Assembly (NCBI GenBank): GCA_024275415.1
Contig: JAJRZD010000082.1
Location: 1-64,000 of the forward strand
Source: an archaeon
GTDB taxonomy: Archaea > Asgardarchaeota > Thorarchaeia > Thorarchaeales > Thorarchaeaceae
Direction: 5' to 3'
Length of the DNA stretch: 64,000 bases
Shown here: positions 52,894-60,634 of the stretch, piece after piece
How positions within the stretch are numbered: the first letter of the stretch is position 1
How the letters are laid out: every line of letters begins with the position of its first letter
Position numbers and translations under genes: made by a program
The notes under the pieces: model-generated
What the model was told of the DNA's origin: nothing
The model's database searches: none
The model's input: only the letters and a program-made list of their open reading frames with translations

Positions 52894-53251
52894 TTGATTC
52901 CTTGATTTCCATTGGGTCATGAACCAAGATATAGCTTGTGGTCAGGGTCATGAGCCCCAATCAGAAGTGAGGAAAGTGGTTTGGCACGAGGTTCTTTGTG
53001 TTTTTTCGTTGCTGTATATACCATGCTTTTTGTCCTTAAAAAGAATGCTGGTTTAGTTTTATGGTTCACAATACAGAATAGAACTGTATCAGAAGAGGAG
53101 CCCTGTTTCAAGTATCATTCTGATGAACCATGACCGGTTTCTCGTAGAGAGTTGAATTCTGATGCCTGATAGATATGGAATTGTACCTCAATACCTTTTA
53201 GACAGGTCTTGGAATATCTTCAGAAGACGAGCGTAGTCAATCCCAGCACCA

Positions 53252-53770
53252 TCACACAGGACAACACAACTCTTTGGGATTTCGTTCTGTTTCGGGATTT
53301 CCCGAGTATAGAATGCTTGGGTGTATTCTAGGAGCTCCTCCACTAAGACGAGCCCCAGATATACTGCTCATACTAGCTAAAAGCCAAGCTTCATACATTT
53401 CTTTCGCACATACAATTGCTATGGGAGTTGATGGATTCAATGCCTGGATCTGTCTTGCAAACGAAGGCGCCTTTGTGTAGGGACAATCGCCATCAGCATC
53501 AAGAAGAATCAAGATGCAGTCCGCCTCGTGTTCAAAGATGGCTAATTTTATGAGCTTGCGGATTCGCTCGACTCTTGTGATGCCACCTCGTCGTCTAATC
53601 GCGTGACTCAAACCATTTGATAGCGCATCGGCAGTAAAGTTGAAAATATCAAGGAAATTGCTCTTGCCTGAGCCATTTAATCCAACAAGGATTGTAATAC
53701 TTCACAAGGACTGGTTCACTGACCTATAGCTCCTGAAGTTCGAAACGCGGATTCGCGTGATTCTCATCAT
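53252..53770 (-). pseudogene. Broken ATPase (N-term) fused to DUF4276-like TOPRIM fragment (C-term)
   Basis: From the ATG at 53770 the frame reads MMRITRIRVSNFRSYRSVNQ, hits a TGA (53702-53704), then continues ITILVGLNGSGKSNFLDIFN, the start and Walker A of an SMC-like AAA_15/21 ATPase. After SHAIRRRGG it runs straight into VERIRKLIKLAIFEHEADCILILLDADGDCP..., a DUF4276-like TOPRIM domain (ILLDADGDCP; KEMYEAWLL). So the ATPase body and the TOPRIM N terminus are missing. In intact modules an ATPase gene is followed by a DUF4276 gene; pairs of this kind resemble OLD/PARIS-type defence. A paralogous fragment with the complementary parts is at 56519-57112. Confidence 0.7.
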
Positions 53771-54091
53771 ATCAACCCGGATGGATGCCTTCAAAATGAT
53801 AGTATCTATTCTTCATTTTATAGGATGAGGTACTAGGCTCCACGAAGGGTTGTTGTTCTTGACGCAGATTCCAAGTATCCGTGAGTTTCCCGGTGCTGTG
53901 CAAAGGCTCACTGGAGATTCTCAGGCACATAGCACCAGTGAGGAGGCACACTCAGACTTCTTAAACGAGCACTTCACAATTCTCTCTATGAGTCATGAAT
54001 ATCATGATCAAGATTCGCGTCATCCATGTGACAATCCCTTATAAACACAGCCTGCCCTAAACCTCATTACTCACAACGACCGGTGACATGA
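53771..54091. other. Intergenic region upstream of the DUF4091 gene
   Basis: 321 bp with no credible gene. A TATA element (CTTATAAAC) at 54038-54046 lies about 45 bp before the ATG at 54092 and serves the surface-protein gene. A GTCATGAATATCATGAT-like semi-symmetric stretch lies at about 53991-54006. Confidence 0.5.
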
Positions 54092-56197
54092 ATGAAACAA
54101 ACAGCAACCGAAACTTGGTTGTCAGTTCTACTCGTCCTCGTATTGCTTCTTTCGATGGCAGTAAACACTCGAGATGTTTCTCCTGATTTGAGGATTGAGA
54201 CAAATCCCCCTCAACCAGAAGAGTCAACAATGGATGGATTAGTCAAACAGGCCACAGCCCCCTCTCTTTGGCTAGAAAACGCCACTGTCAAGGTTTTCCG
54301 TGCCACTGATCCCAGCATTTCTTTGCACACCATACCAAGAATTGCCAGCACGATGCAACTGGCTGTTGCCAGAAATGGAGTGGACTTCTTTCAGGCAGTT
54401 GTCACAGCTGGGGCATCCTCTCTCACGAGTGTGTCCATATCAGTCAGTGATCTAAAGGGTTCAGGAACGAACCAAATCGGCTCAAATAACGTTCGTATCT
54501 TTCTTGAATACTATATCAACGTACGTTCGAATACTTGGTACGAAAGCGTCATCAATTATGAGCTGGGATATTACCCTGACGCGCTAGTTCCCTTGAGTTC
54601 GCCATTCGATGTTGCTGCGGGCCAGAATCAACCATTATGGATTGAGATCAAGATCCCTAGTAGCGCCATCTCAGACACCTACACAGGCACACTTACTTTC
54701 TCAGGGGGGATCTCAGGTACTCTAACTTTCAGTGTCAAAGTTCTGGATTTCGTTATTCCATCCAAGACAGGGTTATTCAACCCAGCGTATGCAGACTTCT
54801 GGGAACTTGACCCTAATGGTGCCATGTCAGAATCAGAATTCGACAGCCTAGTTCAAACCTACACAGAATTCTTCGCAGACCGTGATATCTGCGTAACTGA
54901 CTCGATTGATTTTGCCGATGCGCCCATGGAAACAGGAGGCACTTGGGAGTTCAGCAGTTGGCTAGATGGTATGCGCCCTCTCTTGGACGGGGGTCTTCGA
55001 AATGCCTTTCAACCCCCCGTGCTCAGAGTGCCAGTTGACTTCGTTATTCTTGGTGAAGATGAAACCACGGCACATTCAACAAGTGCTCAAAACAAGTATG
55101 TCGATTTTCTCATCGAGTTCAAGACATTCATCACGTCTCAAGCAGTCATCTCACCTGACACGAAATGGTACGTTTGGATTGATGAACTGGACGAACCCGA
55201 TTCTGACAACATGGCTTCGCTAATAGCACTATACTCAAATCTGACAGAACAGGTCAATGACGAAGACTTCCAGTTTCACTATCGTGTGGATGGATCCATC
55301 GATTGGCAGAGTGAGTCAATCGCAATCGACTTGAAGACAGACCCTACAGATTGGACTGACCTTTCTGACAAGTTTACAATTTGGCTGACCCCTATAGAAG
55401 ATTTCGAGTTTGATTTACAGTATGTTCAGGAGAGGCTAGGTGAGAACAGAAAGATTCTGATTTACCAACAGGCGTGGACTGCTCTAGATGTAGGAGATGA
55501 AGATATTCCTCCCGGTTTTCCAAATCGCATCTACGAATTTCCATCGTTGCCAGGAATTGTCAACCCAGCTCTCTTTCATCGAATTCTTCCGTGGTTTGCG
55601 TGGAAGTATCATGCTGCAGGTATTGGCTTTTGGGCCACGATGGCTTGGTACAATGCATTGACAGACACAATGGTCGATGTCTGGACGGCTGACCCAGCGT
55701 TATGGATCATAGGCGGCGAGAATCCTCTTCAATCACAGAATGGAGATGGGTTCCTAGTCTACCCGGGCGACAAGGTGCAGCAACACACAGGACAAGATGA
55801 TGTTAAGGGTCCTGTGTCATCTATTCGGCTGGAGTTGTTCCGAAAAGGGTTAGAAGACTACAAGTATCTTAGCCTTCTTACTAACAACCAAGACGCACTT
55901 GGGAATCCAGCAGAGCAGCTGATCATAGACACACAAACCGTATTGGCTTCAATAAGCTCCTTTGAGCGCGATTACACGAAGTATGACAATCTGATATACC
56001 AAATCAAAGAGTTGCTTCACAAAAACTCGTTGTTATTGGAAACAGCACTGCCACTAATAGACTGGAATCTGCCTAGTGAATCTTCAACACCAGCTTTCAC
56101 AAGTGGCAACGAAGTGACTCTTGTGTTGTATATCACATTTGGGGCAATCGGAGTGACCACCGTTGTGATCTGGATAATCAGGTACAAGAAAAGATAG
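54092..56197 (+). CDS. DUF4091 domain surface protein
   Basis: 701 residues. Signal peptide (about 9-25, WLSVLLVLVLLLSMAV), a beta-sandwich region (about 60-225) with FFQAVVTA and VSDLKGSG, a TIM-barrel-like region (about 230-520, with WYVWIDELDEP and FAWKYHAAGIGFW), then the DUF4091 segment (GDGFLVYPGDKV...SSIRLELFRKGLEDYKYLSLL), and a C-terminal helix (about 672-693) with a basic tail IRYKKR. DUF4091 proteins are related to glycoside hydrolases; the substrate is not known. It is extracellular and membrane-anchored. Intact between two pieces of pseudogene debris. Confidence 0.88.
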   Translation: MKQTATETWLSVLLVLVLLLSMAVNTRDVSPDLRIETNPPQPEESTMDGLVKQATAPSLWLENATVKVFRATDPSISLHTIPRIASTMQLAVARNGVDFFQAVVTAGASSLTSVSISVSDLKGSGTNQIGSNNVRIFLEYYINVRSNTWYESVINYELGYYPDALVPLSSPFDVAAGQNQPLWIEIKIPSSAISDTYTGTLTFSGGISGTLTFSVKVLDFVIPSKTGLFNPAYADFWELDPNGAMSESEFDSLVQTYTEFFADRDICVTDSIDFADAPMETGGTWEFSSWLDGMRPLLDGGLRNAFQPPVLRVPVDFVILGEDETTAHSTSAQNKYVDFLIEFKTFITSQAVISPDTKWYVWIDELDEPDSDNMASLIALYSNLTEQVNDEDFQFHYRVDGSIDWQSESIAIDLKTDPTDWTDLSDKFTIWLTPIEDFEFDLQYVQERLGENRKILIYQQAWTALDVGDEDIPPGFPNRIYEFPSLPGIVNPALFHRILPWFAWKYHAAGIGFWATMAWYNALTDTMVDVWTADPALWIIGGENPLQSQNGDGFLVYPGDKVQQHTGQDDVKGPVSSIRLELFRKGLEDYKYLSLLTNNQDALGNPAEQLIIDTQTVLASISSFERDYTKYDNLIYQIKELLHKNSLLLETALPLIDWNLPSESSTPAFTSGNEVTLVLYITFGAIGVTTVVIWIIRYKKR

Positions 56198-56255
56198 AAT
56201 GTGAATGACATTCATTGGATTCGTCCGTCTGCACTGTGTGACATAGCATAAATCA

Positions 56256-56507
56256 TCAGAGTTTGTTCAACTTGCGATGAACAGTGGAACATGGAAGTTT
56301 CGCCGTCCATTGTATGGCGATCTCTCCTTCTCCAATTACACAGATGTCTGCCTTGGTCTTTTCTAATATGATGTCTGGAATAGAAGTTGCATGGGCACCA
56401 CCAATGATTATTTTGGCATTGTGATTGACATCCTTTAAGATACGACTAAATCATTTCACGCACGTATAACTGGATATTATCCCTCCGATTCCCACAACAT
56501 CAAAATC
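56256..56507 (-). pseudogene. B12-binding domain remnant of a radical SAM protein
   Basis: The minus strand reads DFDVVGIGGIISSYTCVK, then a TGA (56451-56453), then FSRILKDVNHNAKIIIGGAH continuing ATSIPDIILEKTKADICVIGEGEIAI in the same frame. This is the N-terminal cobalamin-binding domain found in B12-dependent radical SAM proteins (VGG/IGGxHATxxPexxL, DxxVxGEGE). The radical SAM part is absent, and the frame runs to a stop at 56256. A fragment with one nonsense mutation. Right next to the DUF4276 fragment. Confidence 0.72.
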
Positions 56508-56518
56508 GCTTAGACGAC

Positions 56519-56744
56519 ATCAGCAGCAAGAAGAATTAGAATGCAATTGGGATTATGCTCCAAGATTGGCAATGTGATTAGCTTGTAGATATTTTTCGAT
56601 TCGTAGGATATCACCTCTACCTTGTGCTTTTAGAACAGTTTCGGTACTGATTGAATCAAAATTCAAATAATTTATGACCTTTGGGAGAAGAACTCTCATT
56701 GTATCGGGCTCTCCATGTCCTTCAACAATTGAAACTAAGTTCAT
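56519..56744 (-). pseudogene. DUF4276-like TOPRIM fragment (N-terminal part)
   Basis: NLVSIVEGHGEPDTMRVLLP is the start of DUF4276 (VEGxxE metal site). It proceeds to GRGDILRIEKYLQANHIANL, after which the frame shifts by one base near 56556 and continues EHNPNCILILLAADVV, then a stop. These last residues match EHEADCILILLDADGDC of the copy at 53252, so the fragments are paralogues. The frameshift and loss of the C terminus make it non-functional. Confidence 0.65.
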
Positions 56745-56749
56745 GAGTG

Positions 56750-57112
56750 CTACTCCTGTGAAGCAATTCGCAATCCTTCAATCTTGAGGAGTCCTCCAGT
56801 CGTGAAGAGTTTCGTCCTTACTACTTCAATTTGCTTCCTGTCAGGAGTGCTTATCCTGCTAATCCCATTTGACATTTCTACAATACGTAAATGTTCCACA
56901 TTGAAGAGAACGATGAGATATGGACTGTGTGTTGTAACGAGTGCCAGTGAATGGTCTGACGCTTCTATCAAAGATTCTGCGATGATTGGAAGTACTTCAG
57001 GATGCACAGTCAGTTCTGGCTCTTCAATTCCAATGATTGAGAGGGCAGGACCCGAATGGATTGTAGTAAAAATGGCCAGGAAACGGAGAGATCCATCCGA
57101 AACCTGAACCAA
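56750..57112 (-). pseudogene. ATPase C-terminal fragment (AAA_15/21 family)
   Basis: 120 codons from VQVSDGSLRFLAIF, through IIGIEEPELTVHPEVLPIIAESL (Walker B and D-loop of SMC-like ATPases) and ALVTTHSPYLI (switch His). The N-terminal half with the Walker A is missing; upstream sequence to 57145 has no frame continuity. Its stop lies 5 bp before the start of the DUF4276 fragment, the normal ATPase-TOPRIM order. Complement of the ATPase N-terminal piece at 53.7 kb. Confidence 0.7.
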
Positions 57113-57184
57113 TTGATATTGTGAGTTTTAGAGTCTGCAGCGTAGTCATTCTACAAGACTGGCGAAATCCCAGAGAATAGAAGA

Positions 57185-58183
57185 TTACCTCATCTTCTCC
57201 TCGTAGAAGATGTTAGGGTCGTAGGTCTTTGGCCATTCTGGAGCATTGTCGAGGATTACCTCTATCTCGTCCAGAGTTGATGCTGTGAGGTTCACATCTG
57301 ACGCCTTCACATTCTCTATCACATGCTCAGGCTTGGTCGCACCAATAAGGACAGCAGATATCTCAGGGCGCCTGAGAATCCAAGCCAGTGCAAGCTGCGT
57401 CATGGTGATGTCCATCGACTTTGCAATATCGGTTAATTTCACAATTTTCTGTCGTACCTCTTCGGTGAGGTACTTGAGGAACCCCTCGGACCGGCTACCG
57501 CGACTGCCTTCTGGAATCCCATCGTTGTACTTCCCGGTAAGGATTCCCTGATAGAGAGGACTCCAGACTGTGAAGCCCATTCCATGGCTCTGTGCCACAG
57601 GCATGATCTCCAGCTCGATGTGACGGAAGAGCATGTTGTACATCGGCTGCTCCACGATGGGTCTCTGAAGACCGTGTTCCTTCGCAATAGCATGGACGCG
57701 TTCCAGTTGAGCGGCTGTCCAGACCGATGTTCCCCAATACCTGATCTTACCGGAATGCACGAGGTCGTCCATCGTTTCAACGGTTTCTCGTAACGGCGTG
57801 GTGTGGTCGAACCTATGAAGATAGTAGATGTCTAAATGGTCAGTTCCCAGCCGTCCAAGCGTTCCCTCTATCGCATTCATGATATTCTTCCGACTGTTCC
57901 CCCAGTCAGTTATTGCATCGCTTGTGGGCCAGAAGACCTTGCTTGATATCACTATGTTCTTGCGGTCAATGGTTTCGTCGCGCAACCACTCGCCGATGAC
58001 CTGCTCTGCCTTCCCTCGGGCATAGATTTCGGCCGAGTCGATGAAGTTTATTCCTTCGTCAAGAGCTGTAGTCATGCACTGTTTTGCTATCTCGTTCTCT
58101 ACGGTGCCACCATAGGTCAACCAAGACCCTAGCGATAGCTCAGATATCTTCAATCCGCTTTTTCCAACACGTCGGTATCTCAT
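57185..58183 (-). CDS. Aldo/keto reductase (Kv-beta/YghZ type)
   Basis: 332 residues from MRYRRVGKSGLKISELSLGS. The catalytic tetrad is visible: DSAEIYARGKAE with D and Y, KVFW with K, and YLHRFD with H. C-terminal NADPH-binding region ALAWILRRPEISAVLIGATKPEHV. It reduces aldehydes or ketones with NADPH; the Kv-beta branch includes L-glyceraldehyde 3-phosphate reductases. Monocistronic. TATATATAACT sequence at about 58213-58223 is a promoter candidate. Confidence 0.93.
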   Translation of the reverse strand: MRYRRVGKSGLKISELSLGSWLTYGGTVENEIAKQCMTTALDEGINFIDSAEIYARGKAEQVIGEWLRDETIDRKNIVISSKVFWPTSDAITDWGNSRKNIMNAIEGTLGRLGTDHLDIYYLHRFDHTTPLRETVETMDDLVHSGKIRYWGTSVWTAAQLERVHAIAKEHGLQRPIVEQPMYNMLFRHIELEIMPVAQSHGMGFTVWSPLYQGILTGKYNDGIPEGSRGSRSEGFLKYLTEEVRQKIVKLTDIAKSMDITMTQLALAWILRRPEISAVLIGATKPEHVIENVKASDVNLTASTLDEIEVILDNAPEWPKTYDPNIFYEEKMR

Positions 58184-58195
58184 AGTATCTCCCAC

Positions 58196-58564
58196 TCCAA
58201 ACCAACCGGTTAACTATATATAACTCATAGCTTGTGGTCTTTGCAGTAAGTGTCGAATGGCTCTTCAAAAATTGTAGATGGATTGAGTGATACAGGTAAC
58301 CGCATGGTAGGAATTAAGCACATATCTAAGGAGTCTTCTCAAAGAATTTGTGACTGTAATAGAAGGATTGTCAACATGTACACAAAACTAGGCAATCCTA
58401 GGTATCCTCTTGCAGTGGCTTGAATATCTTCGAAGGTATCAGCTGATGAGGTTATCGATACGTGAAGCAATACTCTGGAGTCATTCCTACTGCGGTTCAT
58501 CAAGGAGAAAACGATACTTTGGAACTTGCTGTTAACGGGTACAAAAAGGATAGAGAGAAAGAAT
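58196..58564. other. Region between aldo/keto reductase and methyltransferase
   Basis: 369 bp. A 96-codon open frame on the minus strand (58339-58629) overlaps the methyltransferase end and has a hydrophobic stretch, but no family, no ribosome-binding site and an unusual composition. The aldo/keto reductase promoter (TATATATAAC) occupies the left end. Otherwise nothing recognised. Confidence 0.5.
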
Positions 58565-59374
58565 CTACTCAATAATAGATTGAATAACTTTTTTTGAAGT
58601 TCCTTTTCTCGCAATCCTCTGTTTTGCACCCCACCTAGTGATATTAAGACGTCTTTCGACTAGTTGGACATACTCCTCTTCCAGATCGCATAGGATTACT
58701 TTGCGTCCTAGACTCTCACAAACGACACCTGTTGTTCCAGAACCGCACATGGGATCCAAGACGACGTCGCCTTCCTTTGTGGTCATCTTTATTAAAGGTT
58801 CAAAAACTCTAGTAGGTTTTTGGGCGGGGTGACCAGTTTGTTCATGCTTGCGAACAAAACCTATTTCCAATGGGGCTTCTAATACAGACGTTGGTCCTGG
58901 TATATAACGAAGTTTTCCTTCAGCCTGTTTTCTCAGCTGTTTTTCATTTAGAAAGTGTTCGGGATATATCATTGCATTAGGCTTAGAAAAATGAAGACAA
59001 GCATTCTGTGCAGACCGCCACCCTCTTTGGACACTTGGACAGTTCTTATAGTACCATGTCAGCCATGTATTGAATACAAGTCCTTCTGGAATATGATTCA
59101 ACACTCGGTAGACGATTTCTGGAAATCCCCACAAGAAAATATGGTCGCTTATTCGTGCTGATTCGGTTAGAATAAGCACTAGCCATTCAATGTAATCATT
59201 CCGAACGCCTCCTACTCCGGAATTGTACCAAGGATCCAGAATTGTAGTAGTAATGGGCCTGTCAATCATCCTAAGAGTTTCGAGTACATCACCTGGGGGA
59301 AGAAGAAGAACGCCCTCATCTTGTAGTGCATCCCAAAATGATTCATCGATGAGTGACATGAAATTATCTCCCAT
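58565..59374 (-). CDS. DNA adenine/cytosine-N4 methyltransferase (beta class) of a restriction system
   Basis: 269 residues from MGDNFMSLIDESFWDAL; an open frame reaching 59599 would overlap the divergent regulator gene. The catalytic motif IV comes first as DPWYNSG (TTTILDPWYNSGVGG), then a variable target region, then motif X/I near the end: HPAQKPTRVFEPL and DPMCGSGTTG. This order is the beta class of N6-adenine/N4-cytosine methyltransferases. It should protect the sites cut by the HNH nuclease encoded at 59702-60358. Divergent from the regulator with a 55-bp AT-rich spacer (ATTATATAAGTATAA). Confidence 0.92.
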   Translation of the reverse strand: MGDNFMSLIDESFWDALQDEGVLLLPPGDVLETLRMIDRPITTTILDPWYNSGVGGVRNDYIEWLVLILTESARISDHIFLWGFPEIVYRVLNHIPEGLVFNTWLTWYYKNCPSVQRGWRSAQNACLHFSKPNAMIYPEHFLNEKQLRKQAEGKLRYIPGPTSVLEAPLEIGFVRKHEQTGHPAQKPTRVFEPLIKMTTKEGDVVLDPMCGSGTTGVVCESLGRKVILCDLEEEYVQLVERRLNITRWGAKQRIARKGTSKKVIQSIIE

Positions 59375-59429
59375 GGTAGTGGCATATTGTCTAGTATTAT
59401 ATAAGTATAATGGTTGGAGGTTCAAATTT

Positions 59430-59705
59430 GTGCAAAAACTTTGTCGGGCACTGGGTAAAAAAAATGCCATCATATTAATGGAACTCCTAGAGAAAAGACA
59501 GGAAATACATTTCAATGAATTGACACGAGTTCTTGAAACTGACCCGAAAACAATTTCCCGTCGGCTGAATGAACAGATGGAGCTAGGTCTTATTCGCAAA
59601 CGAATAGAGGGAATTAATTCATATTATTCGCTAAGCGAAAAGGGATCAAAGGTTTTATCGATTCTTGAACAGCTTAAATCTCTGGATAGGAGGTTGAAAA
59701 GCTGA
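59430..59705 (+). CDS. Winged-helix regulator of the restriction system
   Basis: 91 residues from a GTG with GGAGG at 59416-59420. Winged helix of the HxlR/ArsR type: ILMELLEKRQEIHFNELTRVLETDPKTISRRLNEQMELGLIRK, with a wing IEGINSYYSLSEKG. Sits between the divergent methyltransferase and the nuclease, and its stop overlaps the apparent CTG start of the nuclease. A controller that delays nuclease expression is the likely role, analogous to C proteins but of a different fold. Confidence 0.85.
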   Translation: MQKLCRALGKKNAIILMELLEKRQEIHFNELTRVLETDPKTISRRLNEQMELGLIRKRIEGINSYYSLSEKGSKVLSILEQLKSLDRRLKS

Positions 59706-60358
59706 ACAAGCCAGATATCGGAGAGATCAAAGGATCTTATTTGCAAAGTAGTGTGAAAAAAAGGATTGAAGCATTGTTCCTTGATAACATTGGCAAAATT
59801 GTGACACGTGAAATGATAATTGAAGTTGCTAGAGATCCTAACTCGGGCGTAAATCCTGAGAATTGGCATCAGCGACTTTCTGAACTTAGAACGAACGATG
59901 GCTATGAGATACTTTCCTACAGGGATCGTAACTGGTTAAAAACAGGCCAATATCTAATGGAAACATCTGAGAAAAACGAACGTGCATCGTCACGGGTAAT
60001 AATTGACCCCGAAACATGGAAAGAAGTGCTGAAACGTGCTGGATATAGTTGTCAATGGAAAGATGGTAATACTGAATGCGGGCTAAAACAAGGGGATACA
60101 GATCCTGTTGGTGGTGGAACTGTAAGACTGACACCTGACCATCTTACACCACATTCAGTCGATCCAAAAATCGATCCTAAAGATCCTAACAAATGGCAAG
60201 CTTTGTGTGGAAGACATCAAATCATGAAAAAGAATTACTGGGATGACCAGACTGGGAAATTAAATACATATGCAATCGTTCAGTCTGCATCAATAGATGA
60301 GAAAAGGGAAATCTACAGGTTTCTGCAGCAGTTTTTTGGCGATGAAAATACTGAATGA
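59702..60358 (+). CDS. HNH-type restriction endonuclease, apparent CTG start
   Basis: About 218 residues if translation starts at the CTG 59702-59704, which overlaps the stop of the regulator (CTGA) and lies 8 nt after AGGAGG (59688-59693). The first conventional start is a TTG at 59741, with no ribosome-binding site. N-terminal helical/winged region (VKKRIEALFLDNIGKIVTRE) and C-terminal HNH-like part: CSWxxxxTECGLKQGDTD has Cys ligands, LTPDHLTPHS the catalytic His, and KWQALCGRHQIMKKNYWDD the metal ligands. With the methyltransferase at 58565 it forms a type II restriction-modification unit. Specificity unknown. Confidence 0.85.
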   Translation: MNKPDIGEIKGSYLQSSVKKRIEALFLDNIGKIVTREMIIEVARDPNSGVNPENWHQRLSELRTNDGYEILSYRDRNWLKTGQYLMETSEKNERASSRVIIDPETWKEVLKRAGYSCQWKDGNTECGLKQGDTDPVGGGTVRLTPDHLTPHSVDPKIDPKDPNKWQALCGRHQIMKKNYWDDQTGKLNTYAIVQSASIDEKREIYRFLQQFFGDENTE

Positions 60359-60634
60359 ATACTTGACTGTGGATGTATCCCGCAACTAAGGTTGCCAACA
60401 GTTGCACAAAACCTGTGGAGGAATATCTACCACTTAGTTCACTTGAAAATTGATGTGGATTTTCATATTTCCTAGATTATGAACAGTATTTTGATCGATA
60501 ATGCATATCCTTGCAATAACCTATTAGCATCAATGCTACATTTACCTCGAATAAATGATAAGACTGAGGCTCCAATAAGACTAAAATAAGTGTATATGAA
60601 ACTAATAGGCGAAATGGTTTGCAGGGGATTTGTT

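Noticed and set aside
52699..52920. 73-codon frame on the minus strand across the RNA candidate
   Set aside because: No recognisable protein features, and the same bases are fully used by the paired helices.
53702..56453. In-frame TGA codons (53702-53704 and 56451-56453) as selenocysteine or reassigned codons
   Set aside because: Both lie in genes that also have deletions or frameshifts, no SECIS-like hairpin is seen, and intact genes in the window use TGA as stop (for example 7457).
58339..58629. 96-codon frame overlapping the methyltransferase end
   Set aside because: Overlaps a well-supported gene by 65 bp, no ribosome-binding site, no homology.
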